A stretch of 64,000 bases of DNA, taken from a bacterium. Lineage in GTDB: Bacteria > Bacillota > Bacilli > Lactobacillales > Streptococcaceae. Numbering within the stretch: position 1 is the stretch's first letter; every line of letters begins with the position of its first letter. The notes beneath the pieces were generated by a model. The model was not told the DNA's origin and made no database searches. It saw only the letters and a program-made list of their open reading frames with translations. Where the stretch lies: positions 124,001 to 188,000 of the forward strand of contig CAJNBW010000002.1 in the NCBI GenBank assembly GCA_905221105.1. The letters run 5' to 3'. The translations under genes were made by a program, and so were the position numbers. Shown piece by piece: positions 36,249-44,392 of this stretch.

Positions 36249-37937
36249 TTAATCTAATAACTCTTGTAATAAAGTATCAATCTCATCAAAGTCACTTTTA
36301 TCGTCTCTCGTGGATTCTGCAAAAATATCTGACAGCTTTTCTTTCATCATTGAAGCAGCGATATCATGTCTTTCCTTAATAGTATTGATAACAGAATTTT
36401 TTTCAACTTGTAGCTTCATACTCTTTACATCTAATAATTGATCTTGGATTACTAACATTTCATTATTTTGATCAATTTTCTTAGAACTTAGTTCAGAAAT
36501 CTGTTTATTAACAATTTGCTGATCAATCATTTTTAGTACGAAAGCGCCAATAATTCCTGATAAAGTTGCTCCCATAAATGTTCCAATGACGCTACCGATT
36601 GTTCCCAAAAGTGGTATTGAAATAGCCAAAACTGGAAAACTTGCAGTGAGGGATGCTCCTAAAACTTCCCCAACTACAATTGCACCTGTAGCTGTTAAAC
36701 CCGCAACAATAATTTTTCCAACCTCTAACATCATAATATCAAGGCTTTTATCTTTATTTTCAGGATTATTTATATAATCTATTGCTTCTTTCAAAGATTT
36801 CCAACCTTGGTGTATAAAGGTCCAAGCTTTAAGAACTGTATTAATTACAGGTCCAACTATTGCAGACGCAATCATTGTAACTACAGATTTACCGACATTT
36901 AATACATGATTTGCTAAGTTATTTACAAAAGATATGATAGCCTCTTTTATTTTATCAATAAAAGTCGATAAGTTTCTTTCTGTATCTTTTAGCCAAGAGA
37001 TAAATTTAGAAATCAATTCTCGCAAAAATTCTGATAATAACTGTAAAAGCGCTGCTTTCAAAGCTTTTCCGGAAATTTTTAACGCCTCATCACGACGTGA
37101 TTTTTTACCTGATTTTATAGCTCGCTTCTCAGCTTCATCTCTCACTCTGTCGTATTCCGTGCGTGCCTCTTTATCTTTCTCTCTTAACTGTTTCTCTTCT
37201 TTTGAACTAATATTATGGACTTCTCTAGCATATTGTCCCTTAGAGTTTGGATTATCGAATAACTCTGATGTAGATAAATCTCCCTTCGCTTGATTAACTT
37301 CACTCCTAATTTCGTTAAGATTAGCTTTACTATTTGCAAAAGCAATCTGCTCTTCTTTTGTCAAAAAAGCATTTGCTTTTGGATCACGTATAATCTCTCC
37401 AGCAGAAACTGTATGATCCATTTGGGTTCCTTTTTCTTTTGAACCTGTTGGCCTTCCGGTGTCAAATGGTTTTCTCGCTTCTTTGGTTAAAGTGTTTACA
37501 ATTTTACCTGAACGAGTTGAGTGTGTTTGAATATTCCCTAAGTCGTCTTTAACAAAATTATTTTGCCAAGTGTCGTATCTTTCTTGAAAATTAACATCTC
37601 TATTATGAGTCGCGAGTTTCCCTTTTTCAAAATTTTCAGCAGTTTGTATATGTGCTTCTTTTCGTAAATCTAGGGTTTGTCCGTTATTCTCTTTAATAAA
37701 CTCATCGCCAATTTGGGCAGCAAGTTGAAGTTGTACTTGCTCCCAGACTATATTCTCAATAGATTCTTGAAGGTATTCATTATTTTGTAATTTTTCCCTA
37801 TCTAAATCAATTTTTTCTATATCTTTAATAAGATCTGTGAGATTATTTTCTAGAGAATTTTCTAAACTAAGCAATTCATCGTATTCAATCTCAATATCTG
37901 ATGATCGTAATGCGAGTAACTCATTCTCATTAGCCAT
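36249..37937 (-). CDS. HNH-like / multi-helix membrane protein (first gene of cassette)
   Basis: 562 residues. Residues about 60-245 form a conserved-looking domain: QIGDEFIKENNG, AHIQTAENFEKG, then MDHTVSAGEIIRDP (about 172-185), FANSKANLNEI and NQAKGD. The D-H ... N ... N-x-x-K-x-D series resembles an HNH/treble-clef nuclease core without zinc cysteines. A basic hinge (about 265-300) leads to amphipathic and hydrophobic segments (about 305-375 and 405-470, rich in Gly/Ala). A coiled C-terminus is acidic. It may be a membrane-acting effector with a nuclease-like domain. Activity is inference. Confidence 0.65.
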   Translation of the reverse strand: MANENELLALRSSDIEIEYDELLSLENSLENNLTDLIKDIEKIDLDREKLQNNEYLQESIENIVWEQVQLQLAAQIGDEFIKENNGQTLDLRKEAHIQTAENFEKGKLATHNRDVNFQERYDTWQNNFVKDDLGNIQTHSTRSGKIVNTLTKEARKPFDTGRPTGSKEKGTQMDHTVSAGEIIRDPKANAFLTKEEQIAFANSKANLNEIRSEVNQAKGDLSTSELFDNPNSKGQYAREVHNISSKEEKQLREKDKEARTEYDRVRDEAEKRAIKSGKKSRRDEALKISGKALKAALLQLLSEFLRELISKFISWLKDTERNLSTFIDKIKEAIISFVNNLANHVLNVGKSVVTMIASAIVGPVINTVLKAWTFIHQGWKSLKEAIDYINNPENKDKSLDIMMLEVGKIIVAGLTATGAIVVGEVLGASLTASFPVLAISIPLLGTIGSVIGTFMGATLSGIIGAFVLKMIDQQIVNKQISELSSKKIDQNNEMLVIQDQLLDVKSMKLQVEKNSVINTIKERHDIAASMMKEKLSDIFAESTRDDKSDFDEIDTLLQELLD

Positions 37938-38007
37938 AATACATTTCCTGTCAAATTATTTTTATACGCTTATTATACCATTTAGCCATGGATTCTGACA
38001 AGATGAA

Positions 38008-38041
38008 AAAAAGCCTTGTCTTTTATAAAACAAAGCTTATT
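38008..38041 (-). terminator. Terminator of PspC-like gene
   Basis: On the - strand AAGCTTTGT and ACAAGGCTT form a stem with a T/A-rich loop and one wobble, followed by TTTTTTTC. It lies just after the 38054 stop. Confidence 0.65.
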
Positions 38042-38053
38042 TCATTATTCACC

Positions 38054-38326
38054 TCACCAAAACCAACCTTCATTATCGTCAATAGCTTGGGCTTCTTTGC
38101 GTTTGCGTGGGCCTGTTCCGTACATTTCTGCTTCGATTTCTTCCTTGGTTGGCATGACAGAAGCTAGGATGATATAGATAATCACGCCAAGTCCAAAGTT
38201 TGCGACTGTAAAAATGGCAAATAAGAAACGAACAAGGGTAACATCAAAGTTCCACTTGTCTGACAGACCTGCCAGAACTCCTGAAATCATGCGATTTCGT
38301 CTCATTTTATAAAATTTACTGTTCAT
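38054..38326 (-). CDS. PspC-domain membrane protein
   Basis: 90 residues. The N-terminal basic MRRNRMISGVLAGLSDKWNFDVTLVRFLF is the PspC signature, followed by a transmembrane helix (about 39-58) and a charged cytosolic tail ending EGWFW. PspC-like proteins sense or stabilise stressed membranes. It is monocistronic, with GAGGAAATAA before the ATG. No pspA or liaF partner is in the window. Confidence 0.85.
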   Translation of the reverse strand: MNSKFYKMRRNRMISGVLAGLSDKWNFDVTLVRFLFAIFTVANFGLGVIIYIILASVMPTKEEIEAEMYGTGPRKRKEAQAIDDNEGWFW

Positions 38327-38384
38327 GTTATTTCCTCTTTCTGCTAGGTTAGACTTAGTATATCACGGATAGGCTAGGCTTTCA

Positions 38385-38834
38385 TCAGTCCTCAGGCTGA
38401 TTTACTAGTAGCAACTTTCCTCGACAAAGTCCACAGCGATAGCGTTTGGTATCAATCCTTCGTTTGCGATGATAAGTTTGCTGGCAGGATTGACAACGAT
38501 AGAGCTTGATTGACTTGGAGTTGATATTGGGCAAGGTCGGCACAAAGCGTAATCCATCCACTGCTTTCAAAAGTTCCTTAAAATCCCGATCCTTGTGTTG
38601 ATAGCCCTTCCCTTGAAAATAGAGGTGATAATGACAGAGTTCATGGCGGACAATTTTCCTAAAAACATCCAAACCCAGTTCTTGATAAACCTTGGGATTA
38701 AAATCCAAATGCCCATCTTTTGGGAAAAATCGCCCACCTGTCGAACGTAGACGCCTATTCCACTGGGCTTGATGGATAAAAGGTCTGCCGAAGTCTTCTA
38801 GCGAAACCTGCTTAACGTAATCAGTCAGTTTCAT
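38385..38834 (-). CDS. SprT-like zinc metalloprotein
   Basis: 149 residues. The [17 protein letters not shown] segment (about 66-82) contains HExxH plus a downstream His, the SprT zinc site. The C-terminus is a zinc ribbon (CQSC at about 114-117 and CGLC at about 133-136). Related Spartan proteases degrade DNA-protein crosslinks; the bacterial short forms are uncharacterised. It overlaps the end of tex by 14 bases, so it is co-translated with it. Confidence 0.85.
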   Translation of the reverse strand: MKLTDYVKQVSLEDFGRPFIHQAQWNRRLRSTGGRFFPKDGHLDFNPKVYQELGLDVFRKIVRHELCHYHLYFQGKGYQHKDRDFKELLKAVDGLRFVPTLPNINSKSIKLYRCQSCQQTYHRKRRIDTKRYRCGLCRGKLLLVNQPED

Positions 38835-40950
38835 TTGGAGCTAGAAGCGACAGATTGACTTTTTCCCGTTCAGTATCAATTTTCTTAACCCAAACGGTAA
38901 CCAAATCTCCGACGGACACCACTTGACTAGGATGTTTGATAAATTTGCGACTCATATGGGAAATGTGAATCAAACCGTCCTCATGAATTCCGATATCAAC
39001 AAAAGCACCGAAGTCAACGACATTACGCACCACTCCTTCAAGCTTTTGCCCAACCACTAAATCCTTGATATCCAGGACATCTTGGCGAAGCACAGGTGCG
39101 TCAAAGGAATCACGGAAGTCTCGACCTGGTTTGAGAAGGTCGGCAATGATATCTTTAAGAGTTTCGGGACCAAGGTCTAGCTCTTGCGCCATTTTCTTGA
39201 CAGAAAGGGACTTAAGCTTATTTTGTGCTTCTTCGTTTAGATCTTTAATATCTAAGCGTTTGAAGAGTTCCTTGACGGCAGCATAATTTTCTGGGTGAAC
39301 TCCTGTATTATCAAGGATATTGCTACTTTCAGGAATACGGAGAAACCCAGCGGCCTGTTCAAAAGCCTTGGCACCAAGACGCGGAACCTTCTTGATTTGG
39401 GCGCGTGAAGTGATTTTTCCTTCTTCCTCACGGTATTTGACAATATTTTCAGAAATGGTTTTATTAAGTCCAGCCACATGGGAAAGAAGAGCTGGGCTGG
39501 CTGTATTGATGTTGACACCGACTTGGTTAACCACCGTATCCACGACAAAGTCCAGACTTTCAGACAATTTCTTCTGGCTGACATCGTGCTGGTATTGACC
39601 GACACCGATTGACTTAGGATCGATTTTGACCAATTCCGCAAGAGGATCTTGCAAGCGACGGGCGATAGAGATAGCCGAACGCTTTTCAACGGTCAAGTCT
39701 GGGAATTCCTGACGAGCAAGTTCGCTGGCAGAGTAAACCGAAGCGCCACTTTCATTGACGATAACATAGCTGACTTCTGGAAAATCTTTCAGAACGTCCG
39801 ATACAAAGGCTTCACTTTCACGACTGGCCGTCCCATTTCCGATGGCAATAACTTCTACGCCGTATTGACCAATCAAGTCTGCCAAATCTTTCTTGGCTTC
39901 TTCGATTTGACGAGCTGATGCTGGTTTAACGGGATAAATGACCTGAGTTGTCAGCATTTTCCCTGTTGCATCCACGACAGCTAGCTTGGCACCTGTACGA
40001 AAGGCTGGGTCAAATCCAAGAACTATGCGCCCTTTCAGCGGAGCAACCAAGAGAAGATTGCGCAGATTGTCAGAAAAGAGTTGGATAGCTCCTTCTTCTG
40101 CCTTTTCAGTTAATTCTGTCCTAATTCGGCGCTCAATAGCAGGCAAGACTTTTTTCTTAACAGATTGCTGAACCACTTCATCAATATAGGCATTTATTAC
40201 CTTGAAACGAGCAGCAAAGAAAGCTAGAATACGATCCGTCGCATGTTCAAAACCGACTTTCAAGACACCAAGTTTCTCCCCACGATTGAGGGCCAAAGTA
40301 CGATAACCTTGCATATTTCCAACTGTCTCTGAAAAATCATAGTAAATCTGAAAAACCTGCTTTTCATCAAGACTTTCATCCTTAACTTGAGAAGTGAGTT
40401 TAGAGTGTCTCAGCACCTCCTGATAAGTCATAGCACGTAAATTGACATCTTCCGATAAGGCTTCGATTAAGATATCAACTGCACCAGCCAAGGCTTCCTT
40501 GCCAGTCGCAAATCCTTCACAGACAAACTTATCTGCCTCTTGCTCTAAGTCAGCTACATTCTGCAAAATCAGACGAGCAAGAGGAAAGAGTCCAGCTTCA
40601 CGGGCAATGGTTGCCTTGGTCCGACGCTTTTCCTTGTAAGGAAGATAGAGTTCTTCAACGTCTGCTAATTTTTCGGCAGCCAAGATAGCTTCTTCCAACT
40701 TCTTGGTCAGCTTGCCTTGTTCTTGAATCTTAGCTAAAACAGCTTCCTTGCGGTCATTGAGATTGGTCAGACTTTTATCCAAGTCGATAATGGCCTTAAT
40801 CGCCACCTCATCCAAACTACCAGTCATGTCCTTGCGATAACGCGCGATAAAGGGAATAGTCGCCCCTTCAGCTGTTAAACTTAGAACGGTATCAATTTGC
40901 TTTAACGTCACTCCCAAATCCTGGGAGATTTTTTCATATTTTTTATCCAT
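38821..40950 (-). CDS. tex: Tex-family RNA-binding transcription accessory protein
   Basis: About 709 residues from the ATG at 40950 ([13 protein letters not shown]); the frame opens 11 codons earlier without a better site. Tex N-terminal helices, a YqgF/RuvC-like domain ([16 protein letters not shown] near 330), a helix-hairpin-helix region ([16 protein letters not shown]) and a C-terminal S1 domain ([18 protein letters not shown]) are all recognisable. Tex interacts with RNA and the transcription machinery and affects toxin and capsule expression in several pathogens. It heads tex-sprT. Confidence 0.95.
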   Translation of the reverse strand: MDKKYEKISQDLGVTLKQIDTVLSLTAEGATIPFIARYRKDMTGSLDEVAIKAIIDLDKSLTNLNDRKEAVLAKIQEQGKLTKKLEEAILAAEKLADVEELYLPYKEKRRTKATIAREAGLFPLARLILQNVADLEQEADKFVCEGFATGKEALAGAVDILIEALSEDVNLRAMTYQEVLRHSKLTSQVKDESLDEKQVFQIYYDFSETVGNMQGYRTLALNRGEKLGVLKVGFEHATDRILAFFAARFKVINAYIDEVVQQSVKKKVLPAIERRIRTELTEKAEEGAIQLFSDNLRNLLLVAPLKGRIVLGFDPAFRTGAKLAVVDATGKMLTTQVIYPVKPASARQIEEAKKDLADLIGQYGVEVIAIGNGTASRESEAFVSDVLKDFPEVSYVIVNESGASVYSASELARQEFPDLTVEKRSAISIARRLQDPLAELVKIDPKSIGVGQYQHDVSQKKLSESLDFVVDTVVNQVGVNINTASPALLSHVAGLNKTISENIVKYREEEGKITSRAQIKKVPRLGAKAFEQAAGFLRIPESSNILDNTGVHPENYAAVKELFKRLDIKDLNEEAQNKLKSLSVKKMAQELDLGPETLKDIIADLLKPGRDFRDSFDAPVLRQDVLDIKDLVVGQKLEGVVRNVVDFGAFVDIGIHEDGLIHISHMSRKFIKHPSQVVSVGDLVTVWVKKIDTEREKVNLSLLAPNETD

Positions 40951-41230
40951 GCATCTATTATACCACAAGCCAATCTTATTCAAATTATCTCTTACAATTT
41001 TAAAACATAAGTTGGGAAATAAATTTACTTCATTTCAATATTCTATTCATTTAGAAGGTTGCAATTTAATTCTAATAGTTTACAAAAGGATCAGTGATTA
41101 ATTTCACTGTTTTTATTTTTGACAATAATGTGCCACGATTCTCCCTCCCTATTCTTCAAGAAAATGCTTTTTTGAACAATAGGATTGTAATTTCTGTTTC
41201 TAATCGTTCAAAATGCGTGTTTTGGAGAGA
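40951..41230. other. Gene-free stretch between tex and the small RNA
   Basis: An AT-rich stretch without a convincing frame. It contains the tex promoter region and a short hairpin, CAGTGA-TTAATT-TCACTG (41092-41109), followed by TTTTTATTTTT, which looks like a + strand terminator with no + strand gene before it. I see nothing else. Confidence 0.4.
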
Positions 41231-41261
41231 TAAAAAAACCGCAAGCCTGAGCCTGCGGTGG
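41231..41261 (-). terminator. Second (backup) terminator of small RNA
   Basis: On the - strand ACCGCA and TGCGGT form the base of a GC-rich stem, followed by seven T. It stands about 35 bases after the first terminator of the RNA, so any read-through would end here. Confidence 0.8.
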
Positions 41262-41284
41262 GTGTAATCTATTTTGAAATTTTA

Positions 41285-41411
41285 AATAAAAAAGGAGCAT
41301 TTAAGCCCCTCATTTGAAATAACGGACACTTGGCTGGTCGGTGTACCCAGCATCTCAGATACCTTTTTCAAGGTGCGGCAGGAACCTTTCTGCCCTCAAA
41401 TGTCTTTCATT
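41285..41411 (-). ncRNA. Candidate structured small RNA, about 125 nt
   Basis: A - strand transcript is predicted from the promoter at 41418-41446 to the U-run near 41285. A closing stem (41396-41402 with 41311-41317, 7 bp perfect) encloses three hairpins: GGCAG/CTGCC (41377-41394), ACCTT/AAGGT (41361-41374) and GCTGG/CCAGC (41333-41351). A terminator stem (GGGGC/GCUCC, with a G-U pair only on this strand) and U6 follow. A 23-codon frame, MLGTPTSQ..., overlaps it without a good ribosome-binding site. It does not match riboswitch, 6S, SRP RNA or tmRNA consensus that I know. Confidence 0.68.
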
Positions 41412-41417
41412 AATGTT

Positions 41418-41446
41418 ATTCTAGCACTATCTACTTTTTTTGTCAA
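41418..41446 (-). promoter_or_regulatory. Consensus promoter of small RNA
   Basis: On the - strand TTGACA (41446-41441), a 17-base spacer and TAGAAT (41423-41418). The -35 lies within the last codons of the PBECR-like gene, and the start point would be near 41411. This is one of the best promoters in the window. Confidence 0.8.
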
Positions 41447-41807
41447 GCTTTCTCAATCTACCAGACTTAATACGACTTTGTAACTTGAAATCTTGTAAGC
41501 GATACATGGTCGGAACATAAAAGAAATCGCCACTTTTATGTAACTTGATGGCAACAAGAACATTATCATCAAATCTTTTAACATATTCAAAACTAGTATC
41601 TTTCTCTCGTGGATTGACCCCAACGAAATCTGGATTACTTAGTATAAGTTCCAGATCTTCGATATGATGAATCACATCATTATGATGCCGTTTCAACATA
41701 TGACTTCTTAAACCTTCTTTGTTAACCTTGATATCACTAGCTTTAAGAACAATATTAAAAATTTCTTTTACTTCGTCGGTAACTTGACCGATTTTTTCGT
41801 GTTCCAT
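41427..41807 (-). CDS. PBECR-like small protein
   Basis: 126 residues from the second ATG (41807), which has better spacing to GGAGG than the first at 41810. The central part (HMLKRHHNDVIHHIEDLELILSNPD, then a strand-rich C-terminal half with FFYVPTMYRL) follows the pattern of the phage Barnase-EndoU-ColicinE5/D-RelE-like (PBECR) fold. Some relatives are toxins or RNases. It is monocistronic, and no antitoxin gene is adjacent. The small RNA promoter sits in its 3' end, a possible regulatory link. Confidence 0.6.
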   Translation of the reverse strand: MEHEKIGQVTDEVKEIFNIVLKASDIKVNKEGLRSHMLKRHHNDVIHHIEDLELILSNPDFVGVNPREKDTSFEYVKRFDDNVLVAIKLHKSGDFFYVPTMYRLQDFKLQSRIKSGRLRKLDKKSR

Positions 41808-41962
41808 CATTTCCTCCGTTATTCCACAACTATTATATCACAATCATAGTGTATATCAGGCTCTATCAAGCTCTATTATTCGTTAGATACTCAATTTTAA
41901 CTTTTCCCTTTTCCTCAAAATAATAGTATAATAGGGGTAGAATTTAGAATCGAGGTACACCT

Positions 41963-42094
41963 ATGGCTGTAAAATTTACAAAACGAGACGACTTGGACAA
42001 GATGTTTGAAGAGTTTGCTAAACTCCCTGATTTGAAACAAGTCACTTTCCCTGATGACAAAGAGAAAAAAGCTAAAGCAGAAAAGAAAAACTAG
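41963..42094 (+). CDS. 43-residue SPJ-type hypothetical protein
   Basis: MAVKFTKRDDLDKMFEEFAK... is a short charged protein with a lysine/glutamate-rich tail (KEKKAKAEKKN). It has GAGG upstream of the ATG, and TATAAT at 41927-41932 is a likely -10. Its stop codon abuts the ATG of the permease with no gap, a strong sign that it is translated. It probably serves as the first gene of the permease operon. Function unknown. Confidence 0.8.
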   Translation: MAVKFTKRDDLDKMFEEFAKLPDLKQVTFPDDKEKKAKAEKKN

Positions 42095-43000
42095 ATGACT
42101 GCTTTCCAACAACTCCCATCTAGTGTGCTTCAGACTGGAGCTATTTTTCTCTCAATTATCATTGAAGCCCTCCCTTTCGTGTTGATAGGAAGTATTGTAT
42201 CAGGGCTGATTGAGGTTTATATCACACCTGACAAGGTTTATCATTTTCTCCCTCGAAATCGTTGGGGGAGAATCTTTTTTGGCACCTTCGTTGGGATACT
42301 TTTTCCCTCTTGTGAATGTGGAATCGTCCCCATTATCAATCGTTTTCTGGAAAAGAAAGTTCCCAGTTATACGGCTGTTCCTTTTCTTGTGACTGCACCA
42401 GTTATCAATCCCATTGTTCTATTTGCGACCTATTCTGCCTTTGGCAATTCCTTTCACATCGCCCTGTTACGAGCTCTGGGTTCCATTGTTGTGGCTGTAA
42501 TTCTAGGGATTTTTTTAGGATTTTTCTGGCAAGAACCGATTCAGAAAGAAAATCGTTTGGCCTGTCATGAGCACGATTTTTCTCACTTGAACCCTGCAAA
42601 AAAAGTTTTTCAGGTCTTTGTGCAGGCCATTGATGAATTTTTTGATACGGGACGTTACTTGGTATTTGGCTGTCTCTTTGCCTCTATAATACAGGTCTAC
42701 GTTCCGACTCGGATTCTGACCTCGATCAGTGCAACCCCTCTTTTTGCCATCCTGCTCTTGATGCTTTTGGCCTTTCTTCTTTCGCTCTGTAGTGAGGCGG
42801 ATGCTTTTATCGGTGCTTCCCTTCTTTCAATTTTCGGTTTGGCACCAGTTCTGGCCTTTCTCGTTATTGGTCCAATGCTGGATATCAAAAATATTCTCAT
42901 GATGAAAAATTACTTGAAAGCACGATTTATCAGTCACTTCATTACGATTGTAACTCTGGTCGTTTTGGTCTATTCTCTCTTGATTGGAGTCATCCTATGA
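42095..43000 (+). CDS. DUF318/UPF0718 permease (YcgR type)
   Basis: 301 residues, about eight hydrophobic helices. PSCECGIVPIINRFL (about 71-85) is the Cys-containing signature of the UPF0718/ArsP-like permeases, and a second SLCSEADAFIGASLL (about 229-243) is its counterpart in the other half. Relatives include ArsP organoarsenical exporters. It begins right after the 43-residue gene, and the downstream partner overlaps it by 4 bases. The substrate is unknown; the paired lipoprotein-like partner suggests an envelope process. Confidence 0.85.
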   Translation: MTAFQQLPSSVLQTGAIFLSIIIEALPFVLIGSIVSGLIEVYITPDKVYHFLPRNRWGRIFFGTFVGILFPSCECGIVPIINRFLEKKVPSYTAVPFLVTAPVINPIVLFATYSAFGNSFHIALLRALGSIVVAVILGIFLGFFWQEPIQKENRLACHEHDFSHLNPAKKVFQVFVQAIDEFFDTGRYLVFGCLFASIIQVYVPTRILTSISATPLFAILLLMLLAFLLSLCSEADAFIGASLLSIFGLAPVLAFLVIGPMLDIKNILMMKNYLKARFISHFITIVTLVVLVYSLLIGVIL

Positions 43001-43812
43001 TTCGATTTTTAGTTTTAGCTGGCTATTTTGAACTGACAATTTATCTCCATCTGTCGGGCAAATTAAACCAGTACATCAACATGCACTATTCCTATCTGGC
43101 CTATATTTCCATGGTGCTTTCATTTATATTGGCTATTGTTCAATTGTATATCTGGATGAAGCAAGTCAAAACCCACAGTCATCTGAACAGCCGATTGGCG
43201 AAGGTGACGAGTATTGCTCTTCTGGCTATTCCAATTGTTGTTGGTTTAACTTTCCCAACTGTTAGCTTGGATTCTCAGACCGTATCTGCCAAAGGCTATC
43301 ATTTCCCCTTATCAGAAGGAACGGATCAAGCCATTCAGACAAGCGAAGGGACGACAAGCCAATATTTGAAACCAGATACCAGTTCTTATTTCTCAAAAAC
43401 AGCCTATGAAAAGGAAATGAGAACGGCGGCGGATAAATACTTGTCTCAAGATAGCATTCAGATTACGAATGAAAACTATATGGAAGTCATGGAGGCTATC
43501 TATGACTATCCAGATGAGTTTGAGGGCAAGACAGTCCAGTTCACAGGCTTTGTCTACAATGACCCCAGTCATGCCAATAGCCAATTTCTATTCCGCTTCG
43601 GCATTATTCACTGTATCGCAGATTCTGGTGTATATGGATTGCTGACAAAGGGAAATACCCGTCAGTATGAGAATAACACCTGGATAACAGCCAAAGGAAA
43701 ACTGGTAAATCACTACCATAAAGAACTCAAACAAAATCTCCCAACCTTGGAAATCGATAGCTTTACCAAAGTCGATAAACCAGAAAATCCCTACGTGTAT
43801 CGAGTGTTTTAA
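42997..43812 (+). CDS. TIGR03943-family membrane protein (YcgQ type)
   Basis: 271 residues. Three N-terminal hydrophobic segments (about 3-20, 33-50, 70-88), then an extracellular domain (about 95-271) with a conserved-looking core YDYPDEFEGKTVQFTGFVYNDP and FRFGIIHCIADSGVYG, an OB-like fold. This is the regular partner of the UPF0718 permease in Firmicutes. The overlap ATGA with the permease indicates translational coupling. Confidence 0.83.
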   Translation: MIRFLVLAGYFELTIYLHLSGKLNQYINMHYSYLAYISMVLSFILAIVQLYIWMKQVKTHSHLNSRLAKVTSIALLAIPIVVGLTFPTVSLDSQTVSAKGYHFPLSEGTDQAIQTSEGTTSQYLKPDTSSYFSKTAYEKEMRTAADKYLSQDSIQITNENYMEVMEAIYDYPDEFEGKTVQFTGFVYNDPSHANSQFLFRFGIIHCIADSGVYGLLTKGNTRQYENNTWITAKGKLVNHYHKELKQNLPTLEIDSFTKVDKPENPYVYRVF

Positions 43813-43815
43813 AAG

Positions 43816-43870
43816 AAAAAAACGAACAGGTTCTCTTCTGAATGACAGAAAAAGAGCCTGTTCGTTTTTT
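43816..43870 (+). terminator. Terminator of permease operon
   Basis: The A-rich arm ending ACGAACAGGTTCTC (43816-43835) pairs with GAGCCTGTTCGTTTTTT (43854-43870), with one wobble. It is a strong stem with a U-run, possibly bidirectional. Confidence 0.85.
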
Positions 43871-43961
43871 GTTGAGTATTGTATAGTAGAACATAAATTG
43901 CGATTTTTAATATGATATATAACTAGTGAACAAGACACAAATCAAATATATCTTCATCCAA

Positions 43962-44273
43962 CTACTTAATACTATGTTTATTCATCTTTTGTTCAAAGAT
44001 AGTTGTGATAATCTGACGCAATTCTTCGCGTTCTTTTTCTGGAATCTCACCACTTGTTTGAGCTGCAGCGTAGAGTTCAGGGTGTTCAATTGAAATGCGT
44101 TTAATCGTACGTGTTGTAGCATGTTTTCTGACGAAAAATGGGATGCGCTTAATCAAGTCTTGTGGGACGAGCGCAAGAATTTTCGCAGCAGTTTCCTTGT
44201 CACTAATCTTAGACGTCGTCAGCCCCTTCTTAATCATTTCCTGTTCTTTTTCTGTAAAATCTTTTAATTCCAT
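43962..44273 (-). CDS. Conserved hypothetical helical protein
   Basis: 103 residues, charged and predicted all-helical (MELKDFTEKEQEMIKKGL..., HPELYAAAQTSGEIPEKEREELRQII...). No motif or membrane segment is visible. GGAGGACTAAT upstream of the ATG supports expression. It stands alone between convergent and co-directional neighbours. I do not recognise a function. Confidence 0.65.
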   Translation of the reverse strand: MELKDFTEKEQEMIKKGLTTSKISDKETAAKILALVPQDLIKRIPFFVRKHATTRTIKRISIEHPELYAAAQTSGEIPEKEREELRQIITTIFEQKMNKHSIK

Positions 44274-44392
44274 CCGATTAGTCCTCCTATTTTCTTTAAG
44301 TTAAATTATATACCAATTGTAACAAGACGACAAATAGTCTGTTTGTAAAATCTTCTCTATACTACAACTTTCCTGACGCTCATGATTGCTCT

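Noticed and set aside
41320-41391. 23-codon ORF MLGTPTSQ... inside the small RNA
   Set aside because: No Shine-Dalgarno sequence, and its codons coincide with the stems; the structure explains the sequence better.
41285-41411. T-box, TPP or other known riboswitch on the - strand
   Set aside because: Key conserved sequences (GGGTGGnACCGCG; CTGAGA with ACCTGA) are absent, and no gene follows downstream of the terminators.
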